Shown here piece by piece: positions 11,810 to 23,574 of a stretch of 64,000 nt of DNA (position 1 is its first letter; each line of letters begins with the position of its first letter). Position numbers and translations under genes: made by a program. This stretch comes from Leuctra nigra (Eukaryota > Arthropoda > Insecta > Plecoptera > Leuctridae). The stretch spans positions 11,065,647 to 11,129,646 of the forward strand of contig OW203762.1 of NCBI GenBank assembly GCA_934045905.1, read 5' to 3'. The notes beneath the pieces are model-generated. The model did not search any database. It was not told the origin of the DNA and saw nothing but the letters and a program-made list of their open reading frames with translations.

Positions 11810-12506
11810 CCATTATTTCAATTCCAGTTGCCCACTGGCTTTTAATTGAATTACCAATATTACCTTAGCCTGAAACTTTGTCACTATGTACCTACCTAAT
11901 TAAAATGGAAATATATACACGGTCGATTAGTGTAATTACCATTAGCGCCGGATCTCTGGTCAGATATAATGCAAATGAAGAGGGCTGATATTTACCTGGC
12001 ATGGCATGTGCTGCGTAAGTCAATACAGCAACAGTTCATATACCTAGTGACAGTCTTCATGGTAGATCGCAGTAAGTTATAGATAGAAGGTATAAGTGCT
12101 GCACCTTGATTTTATTTTTAACATTAGTAAAATAACTCAGTTTTGTAATATTTTAATATATTTTCAATCACTCAATTTATTTAAAGTGTGATGTGGCGTA
12201 TCATATTTTACTTTTAATTGAGTCAATCATTGAAATAAAATCAACAAGTTTATTTTGTCAACGTAGGTACTCTTTGTAAATAAATACTAGTGAGATTGAA
12301 GTGTAGGTAGATAGTTTGAAATTGAAACCTTTTAGTTTTATGTAGGTACTATTTCAAATGGAAATTGCCATGCGAATTATTTTTTAAATCAATAGTTAAT
12401 GTAGGTATGTGTCATTTCAGACGCATCTGTGGAATTTAGCGCTGTGTTGCAGCCGACTCTAAGTGATCTAACTTTTAGCTTGCATTCTAGTTCAGTGCTC
12501 AAGAGA

Positions 12507-15466
12507 ATGAACCTCAAAGAAGATGTCTACACCAGCGTCCTCCCTCTCTTCTACGTCACCAAACTGTTGGGTCTCTCTTGCTTCTCCTCATCTTCCACCT
12601 CCTGCAGAAACCGCAAGACAGATCGCCCCACATTCCACGTCTCCCGCCTCGGCCCTCTGTACAACCTCCTCGTCATCGTCGTCATCCTCGCTCTCCTCTG
12701 GGTCACATGGACGATCGCCGGCGACCTGCTAGTGAAATACAGCCGCTCGAAGATCGGCATCGCCCTTGACATCTTCTCCCTGGTCGGTCCCATCGGTCTG
12801 AACATCGTCTACCTCATCGCCGCTCATCGACAACGCCGAGTCGTCTCCTGTTTCCAGCAGATGTCCGACGTCGACGCGAAGATCGAGCGTCTCGGTCTGC
12901 AGATCCCCCACGCGAAGAACCGTCGCCTCCTCGTCTTCGGTCTCATCGGGGGTCTTCTTCTAAACGTCGTCGTCATCAGCTTCGACGCCGCGTTATCAAT
13001 CCTGGACGATAACGAGGCGTTCTTCTTCCCGATGACAAGCTGGTTCGGGTTTCATCTACCGAGAATCGTCAACCACATAGCTGAATACCAGCTCGTGATG
13101 TGGCTGCTGGCATTACGTCAACGGTTTCAAATCGTCAACACGCGTCTGCTGAACAGTGACGACATGAGTGGAAACATCATCACTGTGTCCAGCATCACAC
13201 AGATTGAGAATGATGAACCGACGGCGCAGGGTGCGAGGAAGAGTGATACAGATCATTGCTCTGATGTGACGTCTGTACGCAGACTTGCTGAGCTGCACAC
13301 GTTGCTATGCGACCTGACTGTTGACGTGAATCACATCTTCTCGTTTCAACTGCTCGTGAGTGTTACTTGCTACTTTATCGACATCGCGATGACGATCTAT
13401 TACGGCATCTTGGATATTGTTGTGAGCGAGAGTGGCTCAAATCACATGGTGTTTTACATCTTCTACTGGCTCGCGTGGTATTCGGGGAAGATCATCATCA
13501 TTTGTGCCTGTTGTGGGATGCTGAGCAGAGAGGTAAACACAAATCATTGTCTATATTATCTTGATAGGTATACCTACTCAAGTTTTTATGTGGGACCGAT
13601 CCAATACTTAAGAGTAAGGCTCGTGGTCTTTATTTTTCACGATATTATCCTTTTGAGGACTTACCAGAGGTCGTTATTACTCCAATATGTGGTATCATTT
13701 ATGTGTGTCAGAGGTAGAACGCTTGAAGTCCATTTCAATGATTCTTGTGAGAAGCTCGAAAACCAGTAATTCAGCCTTCATCCAATCATATTGTCAGTTT
13801 AGTGAGCTTGATGTGGGCGTAAATGCTCTACTTTTAAACATTTTATTAGTGTGAAGACAAAATTGGTACCAGGAATTATAGGTTCTCTTATATCAGCCAA
13901 ATGAAACTCAGACTAGGACTGTCTCAGAAATCCGCCCCTGTGTGTATAATCATGTACTATGTGTTGTTTTACAGGCTAAAGGTAGCGGGGAGCTCGTGCA
14001 CAAGACGATGATGGCAACTACTGATCCAATCATGAAGAACGAGGTGAGAGAAACAATTTGAAAAGCAAACGTCATATTGTAATTATCCGTTACAACGGTT
14101 TAAAGTATTTTTGTGAAGAGTCAAAACATATAAATAGTAATATGAATATAATCGAGTAAATTAAAAAATTATTGGATTTATTCACTCAAAAGTTCATCAA
14201 CGTGATAATTGAAAGTGTTGTTTTATTTCAGCTGTTGTTCTTCTCCAACCAGCTGCTTCATCGAGACGTCAACATCTCAGCAGGAAACTTCTTCGTCGTC
14301 GATTTAAATCTCATTTACTCTGTAAGTGAAATGCATTATTTACCTCTTTCCTCAGTAACGTATTTCCAGTGACAAAGAATAAAGCAACAACTCTGGAATC
14401 TATGCTTCTTCGTTAATGAAAATAAATTTAAAGTCGATCACTCCATCAACTAGAATTGAATCTGTCATTTAACTAGGTACGAGTCCTACGGCCGAACGTC
14501 TAGATTTTCGTAGTTTTCCTCAGTCGAGCGAGTTGCGAGTATAAAGTAGTTGCATCAGCGGGTTTGGTTCCTGGGTAACATACTTCAATTTTGTTTATTT
14601 TTATGGGTGAAAGACAATTTTAAATAAAAGCAGTTAGAGGTAAAAGAAAGATAAAAAGATAAAAAGGAAGACAAAAGCATAGGTAACAAATAAAATTAGG
14701 ATATAATATCAAGAAAGATAATGATTACTCATTTCTTATTTACATATAGCATTCTGTTAGTTTTTTCCCCCAGTTTTTGGTCAGCTGTGAGGTCAGATGA
14801 GATTGCCATATAGGTCCCTATAAATCCACAACCGTCTCCTTCCTACCGCCCATCTGTACATTCATCATTGCTCCTATCAATCGACTTGAGTGAATTTATT
14901 GTCAAACTGTTCCTCGTCTAGGAATGACGACGGATAATGGATAATTATGATGGAGAATAGGTAATATGGAGGATAGGCAGCGGCAGGAGGCACCGAATTC
15001 CCAGCAATTCTCTTTCGACTAGGAAAATCTCTAAAATATATCGGATTTTTGAGATTCACATTTCGAACCCGTTTTACATTTGCATTGAAAGCGCGTACAG
15101 TTTCAAAACGTGAATCTCAAGAATTGGCCTCCTCTTTTTGAGAAAACATGTTTTTTCAAACTTGAAAAAGTTGGAAACAATTGGTTTTCTCGTTGACGTT
15201 TTCAAGCTTCAACGTTGTCAATTTGAACATGTATTCCCCCATGATTCGACCCCAGGCCTGTCCCTGTCACTGCCTGCGCCAACTTGCTTCACATATCTCA
15301 TGCTAATGTGTCAATGTGGGTCATGATCTTGCAGATGGTCGGAGCTGTGACGACATACCTCATCATCTTGATTCAGTTTGAACTATCAGCCCGGCAGAAC
15401 ACAACGCAAGCGCCTGTTAGTGACACTATGACAAGCTCAAGTCCAGCAGTTACATGGGGACGCTGA
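12507..15466 (+). CDS. Insect gustatory receptor (seven-transmembrane, Gr family)
   Basis: Four exons in phase 0: 12507-13532, 13975-14043, 14232-14321, 15335-15466 (438 aa). The start is the ATG of MNLKEDVYTSVLPLFYVTKLLGL; PLFYxxKLLGL is the typical Gr N-terminus. Hydrophobic segments follow, then the intracellular block RRLAELHTLLCDLTVDVNHIFSFQLL, the AGNFFVVDLNLIYS segment before TM7, and the TM7 signature TYLIILIQF (family TYxxxxxQF). Gr proteins are ligand-gated cation channels with inverted topology in sensory-neuron dendrites. I cannot name the ligand class. The last codons read into the left end of the 17-kb foldback composite, which supplies the TGA stop; without the insertion the frame would end at a TAG three codons beyond the shared TSD. 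Confidence 0.93.
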
Positions 15467-16597
15467 ATAGCGCCAACAGGAATAACGCCAACACAATGTT
15501 AAATAAAAGTGCTGGAATAACAACAACTTTTCTGTTGGCGTTGTTCCAGTGGAACAACGCAAACAAAATGTTGGCGTTATTCCACTGGAACAACGCCAAC
15601 AAAATGTAGGCGTTATTCCAGTGGTAAGAAGTAATTCTGTCGTCCCCGGAATAACGCCAACAAAACGTTGGTGTTATTCCAGTGAAACAACGTCAATTTT
15701 ATGTTGGCATTGTTCCAGTGGAATAACGCCAACAAAATGTTGGCGTTATTCCAGTGGTAACATGAAATTCTGTCGTCCCCGGAATAACGCCAACATTTTG
15801 TTGGCGTTGTTCCAGTGGAATAACGCCAACATTTTGTTGGCGTTATTCCACTGGAACAACGCCAACAAAATGTTGGTGTTATTCCAGTGGTAAGAAGTAA
15901 TTTTGTCGTCCCCGGAATAACGCCAACAAAACGTTGGTGTTATTCCAGTGAAACAACGTCAACTTTATGTTGGCGTTGTTCCAGTGGAATACCGCCAACA
16001 AAATGTTGGCGTTATTCCAGTGGTAACATGAAATTCTGTCGTCCCCGGAATAACGCCTACAAAAAGTTGGCGTTGTTCCAGTGGAATAACGCCAACATTT
16101 TGTTGGCGTTATTCCACTGGAACAACGCCAACAAAATGTTGGCGTTAATCCAGTGGTAAGATGTAATTCTGTCGTCCCCGGAATAACGCCTACAAAACGT
16201 TGGCGTTGTTCCAGTGGAATAACGTCAACTTAATGTTGGCGTTCTTCCAGTGGAAGACCACCTACAATGAACGCATACGTTTTGTAGGCTTTATTCCAGT
16301 GTCGACGTTGCGATTTTGTCGACACTGGAATAACGCCAACTCACCTCAAACTGGAATAACGCCAACAAAATGTTGGCATTCTTCCAGTGGAATAACCCCA
16401 ACAAAATGTTGGCGTTATTCCACTGGAACAACGCCAACTTTTTGTAGGCGTTATTCCAGTACTATTGGACACTTTCTTGTTTTGGCAGAACCCCTCCTTG
16501 TCCCGTACACTAGCACTGAACTGCGGAAAGTGTATGAACTACGTCGATTTTCTTTGATGTGGTGGGTGCCTACCTCTCGGGAGTAAACAGGTTGTGA
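15464..16597 (+). repeat. Left terminal inverted repeat of the foldback composite
   Basis: Built from units of the form GGAATAACGCCAACA plus TGTTGGCGTTATTCC, each nearly self-complementary, joined by CAGTGG/CCACTG spacers, with interspersed GTCGTCCCCGG and GTCGACGTTGCGATTTTGTC segments. The inner 140 bp are non-palindromic and match the right arm inverted. Divergence between arms is low in this inner part (a handful of substitutions). Confidence 0.9.
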
Positions 16598-19500
16598 CCG
16601 AATTCTTTCTTACGAAACAGTGGCGGTACTACCGGGAGGCTGGGTCGGCAAAATGCCGGTGGCTCAGACACTAGGGGGTAGGTGGGCACCACGGGCACTT
16701 TAAAATAAAGTAGATTTTTATTAACTTTCCTTAATTTTTCCGAATATTTTTCTTTGCTCAACGTGGTATATACTTACATCGATTCCTAAAGTAGAGTAAT
16801 AATTTGTATGTTGTGTGAACCATCAGATTGGCATAAAATAAGCCTCCTAATTTCTAACATTAGCCGTAATAGAATAGGTACTAAATATTACACTAGGAAA
16901 ACGCTCTGTGTAACGCGTTGATAAGCGAGCACGGATACGTGCAAAACCTCGAACCATAATTCCTTAAAAGCCGGCAATAATATACCTAAAACAACTGAAA
17001 TCTAGAAGCACGATCCACTAAATTATATAAAAAATAGCTGAATTTGCTTCTCATTGCAAGTTATTGCAACAGTTACTGCAAGTCATTGCAACATGATACA
17101 CACTCATGTATATTTATTTCAGTATTTAGGTACGTAGGTATTATGGAATTATTATAAATAAAAAATACAGCGATTCAAACCACAAAATAGGCCATTATCT
17201 AAGTGCTAATATGAGCAAACATAATTTAAGAAACATTATCCAAACAATTACTTGCCGTTCCGTATAAAAGAGCTTATTTCTTCTAGTACATTGCTTACCT
17301 AACACAAACCTAATGTATCTGATACAAATGAAATAAATATTTCATAAACATAATTTCAATAGCGAAGTCTCCTGAAATTTTATTCTAGTAAATTTCTATA
17401 AATTAACACAAATAATAATGTCAAATACACTTATTACCTGTGAAATCTTAAATTTTCATTCATAAAAATCGAGTTCAAATATCATAGGATTTTTGGCCGG
17501 AAAAACGGCCTTTAACAAGAATCAGAACTGTGATGTCATTTCCAAGTCTTGAACATTGTGTTGACATGGGGATTCCCTTGTTACCATGGCAATATAGCAA
17601 ACTGTGATGTCATTGCCAATTTTCCTGTTTTTAAATGAGAGGAGATCTATCAAACTTTGTAAATTAATTACATGAGAACTGTTCGTCCAACAACAAAAAT
17701 AATACCACATCTGTGTTCAGCAACATCTCAACTTTCATAAAATAAATATTATTCTGAATTCTAATCTTCACGAGACTTCCCTATTATCAACCAACCAATC
17801 TAATTCTACAATCAAGCAGACATTTCATCGGTCTACAAATAATTTGCTCAGCCTTTGAAAAGATTGGAAGTAAGACTGCATGTTAAAACTCTCATAATCA
17901 ATAAATACCTATACCTATTAACTACATCTTCAAAAATAATAAAATAAACCCTAAGTATAACCTCGCATGTATTGCTTTAACTATTATCTAACCGCAAAGA
18001 AATAATTGTTACGTATTCAAACAATAATAGATAGACGGCTGCTTGCTTCCGAGTTGTTTTGAATGGAGCGCATCGGGCGGCCGCAACGGACTCCTCGAAC
18101 CTACAATGCTATTTATATGGGAAAACGCGATTTTTTTTTATTTGTGAACGGATCTTTCTCAAAAACTATACAGGTCTAAGTTAGTATGAGATGAAGGTGT
18201 GTGCAAAATTTCAGATCGATACGTTGACCGGTGCGACGTGGGTTGAACCAGCAAAAAAAACAAAAAAAAAAACAAACAAACACACACACAGAGAAAGTGC
18301 CGCAAGAGTCAAGTGGAGACGCTCGCTCCGCTCGCTTAATAAAAAATAAAGCTTGGCACATTGATTTTGCACCGGACACGAACTTCTATTCTATATTGTA
18401 TTATTCTTTAGTTCATTTTCTTCTTTAGGCGCATTAATCTCTTTTTTTCTATTATTTCGATTTTTTAACTTTTAATTTGTTTACATTTTATTTTACGGCT
18501 AACGTTTTAAATTTGGAGGCTTATTTATGTCAAATTCAGTGACAAAGTTAAATGTAGTGCTTGTATGCAGTATATACTTCGACTGATTTCATGAACTAAG
18601 TGCGAACTAAGTGCGAACTAAGTGCGAACTTTTAGGTGAGACGGTGCTTGGTAGTCTTTTTACAAGTACCTATTGTTTTTGTACAGTATTCAACATATTC
18701 AATTATAACAAAAATATATTTATTTGGGGGGGGGGGGGGGGCACAAGAAGAATATTTTGCCAGGGGCCCATCAATCTCTAGTTGCGCCACTGTTACGAAA
18801 TGAACATTGGCGTTCACAGGATATATGACAGGGGGTGGTGGTGGAGGGAAATGGTCTAATTATGGGTCGGGATGAGCTCCCCTCCCCCCCCCCCCCCCCA
18901 ACAATTATGTGACACATTGCACTTTTTTTTAAAATGTAATTTCAATTTGAAGCAATGGGGAAGTCCGTGGATGATTAGATTTCAGAATAATTTTTATTTT
19001 ATGACAGTTGAGATGTTGCTTTTTTGTTGTGGGACTAACAGTTAGACATCGGTCGACCAGAACAGCTCGACAACAAGGTTAATTGACAATGACATCAATT
19101 TGCTATATTGCCATGGCAACAAAGGAATCACCATGGCAACACATTGTTGAAGACTTGGAAATTACATCACAGTTCTGATTCTTGTTACAGGCCGTTTTTC
19201 CCGCCAAAAATTTCTATGATATTTGAATTAATAACATTATTCTCGAGACTTCCCTATTTGATGTTCTTTGGACATGATTGGTAGGTATATAAATCGAATA
19301 ATATTATGTACACAATTAATTAAAAAAGGAAAAATCGAAATAATTGAAAACAAAATTAAAATGTAAATATTAGCTCTCTGAATATGAACCAGCCACTAAA
19401 TTATATTTTATTATTCTTTTATAAATGTGAAGGATAGGATACTGCTTAAGGATGAACCAGCGCCAGGTCATCTACCTACATTTTTTTCCAAACCATTTTA

Positions 19501-20259
19501 TTTTGTTCCTAATAGTATTATCTACAATATAAGATCAAAAAATTTATGCCTTGCCGACCTAACTTTTATGTAAAACGATTTCAAAGTTCAAGATTTTTAC
19601 ATGGCTCTTATGGGGGAACGAATTAATTTCCTACATTATTCTAAATTATTTTTAATCCGCACCAACAATTTCAACAGAAAACTATACTGATATATTCTTC
19701 GACTAATACTGAATGCATTGAAAACTTAAAATACTCTTTGGCATTTAAATGTTTGAAAATCTTGATATATGGCCATTTAACATGGGACAACTGAACTAGT
19801 CAAAACCACTGCTGTATTCTTAACAAAATTATTTTACGAAAACTTTGTTAAAAAAATCCTCATCATCTCATATCGTAGTATTCTCCACATATTACATTAT
19901 AAAACTATGTTTTAAAGTTTAAACATGCCTTTCTGAATTAATGTATCTCATGTTATGAATATAGTCATTCAAAGCGATGGTTCATCCTTAACACCTATAA
20001 AATTACAAAAGAAAATTACAACCATCTCGCTAGTAATTTGGTTATAAACGGAACATTTGGCGCTCTTCCGTCTTTGCCTGACTTTCGAGGTAGTCAGGTG
20101 GAAGGGTTGAGGTTGAGGACTCAAGCGGATGGTTGGTGTCTGGGGGACAATAGACAGGAGATCCTCGCTGGTTTCGTAGCCAACATTCCTTGACCACACA
20201 ACTCTTGAGAATACCACGAGCTTCTAAAAGATAAAGAACGTTATTGGCCAAACTACTAT
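16598..20259. other. Repetitive composite interior, left part
   Basis: No supported gene. It contains the left end of a nested element at 16891, and an inverted pair near 17.49-17.66 and 19.06-19.22 kb sharing GGCCGTTTTTC, ACATCACAGTTCTGATTCTTG-like and CATATTGCCATGGCAA-like words. It also has a dispersed repeat at 18.20-18.34 kb and G and C runs at 18.73 and 18.88 kb. A pair of GGATGAACCA words, inverted, sits near 19450 and 19983. Confidence 0.5.
18200..18342 (+). repeat. Dispersed repeat ending in a GCTCGC hairpin, copy 2
   Basis: AAAATTTCAGATCGATACG, an A-rich AAAAAACAAAC core, then GGAGACGCTCGCTCCGCTCG. The terminal GAGCG...CGCTC block is self-complementary. Confidence 0.6.
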
Positions 20260-20378
20260 AGTAGTTACTACCATAGTACTATACTATACTATAGTATCAT
20301 ATAGTACTATAGTAGTATAGTAGTATAGTATACTGTAGTACTATAGTAGTATAGTATACTGTAGTATACTAACGTCCC
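20260..20378. repeat. Low-complexity TAGTA/TACTA palindromic tract
   Basis: About 110 bp made almost entirely of ATAGTACTATAGTAG-like words, which are self-complementary and can fold in many registers. It lies just outside a MITE of the GCAAGCGC family. Confidence 0.85.
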
Positions 20379-20418
20379 GGTTTTTATTATTAAGAAAAAT
20401 AATATCGACTTTTTTCGG

Positions 20419-21275
20419 TCGGGTGATACAAGCGCCCGCCGTTTTAGAAAATTGAGAAACAAAATTGTTTCATAAGTGGGCGTGTGAACGGTACGATACC
20501 AAAAAAATAGAACTTAATTACACGGTTTTACTTGGCTGCCATAAGATAACATGGGGGATAAAATTCAAATTATCCCAGAAACTAGACACGAGAAGTGTTT
20601 CATTTTTCCATGGATTGTGTATGGCATGATTATCAATAAGTACACACAAAATATTATGAAGATCTGAGACTATGACTCGAGTAATCGCGCCACCTACAAA
20701 ATATGAATTGCCATATTTGGCAAACGGTTATGAATATCGAAAAATTAAGACTTAGGTGACATATTGTATTGAACCTTTATAAGCTCCTACTTTGTACCCG
20801 ACAAATTCTGACGACATAGTAGAAACAAAGTTATGACAGTAAGCGATGAAATTGTAGATAAAGGTTCAATACATGTCACCTAAGTCTTAATTTTTCGATA
20901 TTCATAACCGTTTGCCAAATATGGCAATTTATATTTTGTATTTCCTTCTACCACCGCTCTAAACCGCGCGTTGGCGGGAAAAAATAAATGGCCTGCCTAG
21001 GCGCCGGTTATTCAACACAACCGCTAAAAACTATGAAATTTCCGATACGATTAGAGACGAGCCTCACATTTTAATCATGATTAGATAAAAGACAAACAAA
21101 GGGCTATCACTAGGCAAATTTTTTAAATAATTTTTTTTTACTGCAACCAGCGAGACAAGAAAATATACAATTTTACACTAAAAATTAACTAATTATTACT
21201 AATTAACTAAGCCAAAAATTTAAATTTAAGTACCAAGTGATAACTTTAAGTTTGGCTTTTATCTAATAACTAGAG
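20419..21275. mobile_element. Foldback MITE, GCAAGCGC family, copy 2, interrupted by another MITE
   Basis: The left part (GGGTGATACAAGCGCCCGCC, GTTTTAGAAAATTGAGA) and right part (GCTAAAAACTATGAAATTTC, AGACAAACAAAGGGCTATCA, ending near GGCTTTTATCTAATAACTAG) match the copies at 9.2, 49.9 and 57.2 kb. An unrelated 250-bp inverted-repeat element sits between them. The right terminus seems lost. Confidence 0.6.
20693..20943. mobile_element. 250-bp MITE with about 80-bp inverted arms
   Basis: The left arm begins ACAAAATATGAATTGCCATA and runs to TATTGAACCTTTA. The right arm is its near-exact reverse complement, differing mainly by a short ACATATTG/ACATG length change. A loop of about 75 bp separates the arms. 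The high identity of the arms suggests a young insertion or gene conversion. Confidence 0.85.
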
Positions 21276-23090
21276 AGCCCCGCCAAGTAATACATGACCC
21301 AATAAGCTCTCTTTCTGGGCAAGGCAATGCATAACTGAAGATGGACCACCATTAAAATAAAACTACTCTGATATGCTGGCAAAGAATTGTCTCTCGTGAT
21401 AATTTTTTCAACTCACGGAATGACCGATCATAAATGCAAATCAAGGCTTTTTTATAGTTATATCTGTGGAAGGTGCATACTAACCCCACACTAACCCCAA
21501 TGCACACCTGTAGTGTACAATGTAAATTAGAAAAAAAGAAACCATGTGTAACTATTTTTAAAATATTTAAATATATCGTGAATAACTCAATATTATTATT
21601 TTAAGCATTTTAAGCATTATAAAAATATGAACAGTACGACTCAATGTTAAATAAAAACAAAAACTTCAGTTGCATGGTATACAGAATTAAAATGATCTAG
21701 TGGAGCGGTCGCTCCACGCCAGCCAAGTCGTACGGCGCGCGCACACTCTCATATAAAGGCTGGAGCAAACCCACTTTTACTGTATACTTAAAACTACACT
21801 ATACTTATACTTTTACTTTGGCATTTTCGGCCTACTGGATCTTAAAATTGGAAAATCTCACATTGTTGCGATATATCTTAATTTCGAGCTATGGCCCACC
21901 CTACAACATATACCAAATTTGGGAACAATAGGTTACGCCCTTTGCGCGCTAGAGGGCCGTGAAAACAGTGTTTTAGGGCGGTTTTCATAATAATTGAGCG
22001 AGCGAAGCGAGCGACTCCATTTGGCTCTTTTAGCACGGACCTCTGTTTTTTTTTTTGTTTTTTTTTTTGTTTTTGTTTTTGTATGCTAAAGGAAGCAATA
22101 GAAGTCGCACCGTTTCACCGATCGACCTGAAATTTTGCACACATGTAAAGACAACCTTCTCTGTTTGCAGACCCAATTTTTTTTTGAAATCCATCCATTG
22201 GTTCATTGTTAAAATAAGTATCTCCTGATAGCCTAAAAAATGAAAATGGTCTTCGAGAAATGTGATCAAACTCATATTTAGCATGGTCAGTAAGACCAAC
22301 AATGTCACTTATTTTACCAATTTTCAGCCGAATCTGTCAAGAAAGTATGCACTTATTGACATTTTTAATAGCTGTCAGAAATGAAACATTGAAAATGAAT
22401 GTCTTTCCAATGCAACTGAATCTGATTTGCTTTAGGTACAAGAGTGTTTTGATGGTATGTACACTTTTTTAGTGAAAAGCAGATATTTTTATGTGTATTG
22501 AGTTGATCAAATTTGAATAATTCAATTTGGATCATAGTTTCCAACAAATCATTTCGAGTTTATAAGGACCTTGATTGTCTTTTCGTCAATTCGTAGTTCT
22601 GATGGCCGTGCCTCCCGTGTTTCTACTTGGCTGATTTTGCATCCAGGAGGGATTAGAAACATAAGCTCACATTTCAATAATATCATTGAGTGGCGTTTGT
22701 TCTCTTCTAGCGTTCACACGTCATTCCAAATCTCTCCTGCATTGTGCTTCTTTTCGTTGATAATTTTGGCAATTTGGTGTACTTTGTGAAGGTATTAGTA
22801 AAATTGAATCGCTTTTAAAGCATAGATATTAGGTATCTACAGTTTTTGTCCAGGGGATTGATTATTTCAAATTATTTTCTTCTTGGAAACGTTGGATTTA
22901 TTCCGTTTCTGAGCTTCTGTCTAGCCTGACATTTCCTTGAAGGTTAGGTATATCTCGGATTACACAATAATGGTGGTCATACAATGACACATTGTTTTAT
23001 ATTGATTTAGTGGATCGTAGTTTGCTTTCAGTTTGACTTAAAATAATGTTTTCTGTGTGTTAACGAACGCATATTCGGTTCATGTTTGCG
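21276..23090. other. Repetitive composite interior, middle part
   Basis: No supported gene. 21.69-21.99 kb matches 34.55-34.83 kb (words TAGTGGAGCGGTCGCTCCAC, GGCATTTTCGGCCTACTGGA, AGAGGGCCGTGAAAACAGTG). 21.99-22.15 kb is an inverted copy of the GCTCGC repeat, carrying TTTTTGTTTTT tracts. Confidence 0.5.
21985..22150 (-). repeat. Dispersed repeat ending in a GCTCGC hairpin, inverted copy
   Basis: Read on the minus strand it gives GTGTGCAAAATTTCAGGTCG, then CAAAAAC tracts, AGAGGTCCGTGCTAAAAGAGC and CGCTCGCTTCGCTCGCTCAA, matching the plus-strand copy at 36.65-36.81 kb. Confidence 0.65.
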
Positions 23091-23574
23091 CACGTGTCGT
23101 GCTCGCTCATTCAACGCGTTACACAGAGCGTTTTCCTAGTAATAATCTCAGTAGTAGTAGTCTCCTGGAATTCAAATCCGGTAACATGGCCACAGCCTAA
23201 ACGGCTGAACCGATTGATCTCACATTTTTACCACGTGTGCACTTTTGGCGTCTGATTTAACCTTCACCCCATTTTTTTTGTGCCGCCATTTTGAAACCGG
23301 AAGTGACGTCATATCTCGACAACGGCTATACCGATCGGAACGAAATTTGCGCCAAACGATTCAGACGGTAAACTATATGGATTATCAATAGCAACAGACT
23401 AAAATTTATGTTAACGAAACCGGAAATGACGTCATGAAATTTGAAATACATCGATTGGCATTTCGGCAACAAATTTGATCCGATTATTTTGTTATTTATG
23501 TAACGTATGTACTTTTGATATCTCATTTGACTTATTATAAAACCAACCGGAAGCCGCCATTTTGAAACCGGAAG

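Larger units (their letters stand above)
9949..12506. other. Intergenic region between decarboxylase and gustatory receptor
   Basis: No supported gene. It holds a C-rich tract (10299-10325), repetitive sequence around 10.86-11.4 kb that recurs elsewhere (for example TGGTCCCAATGACCATG also at about 57.09 kb), a copy of the GAGCG/CCTAGT element end near 11685-11720, and a run of 29 C at 11779-11807. The last few hundred bases should contain the receptor promoter, but I see no definable element. Confidence 0.5.
16891..23141. mobile_element. Nested 6.25-kb element with ACTAGGAAAACGCTC inverted ends
   Basis: The left end ACTAGGAAAACGCTCTGTGT continues as AACGCGTTGATAAGCGAGCACGG and ACGTGC. The exact inverse arrangement, GCACGTG...CGTGCTCGCT...ACGCGTTACACAGAGCGTTTTCCTAGT, ends at 23141, giving terminal repeats of about 50 bp. 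Solo ends occur near 11.69-11.72, 35.98-36.03 and 56.27-56.31 kb, so this is a multi-copy family. No transposase frame lies between the ends. No target duplication could be defined. Confidence 0.6.

Noticed and set aside
15464..16460. CRISPR array
   Set aside because: Regular short repeats, but the units are palindromes with no unique spacers, the genome is eukaryotic, and the block is inverted at 31.4-32.5 kb as a transposon arm.
18231..18428. Lys/Gln-rich short frame
   Set aside because: A product of an A-rich dispersed repeat tail.
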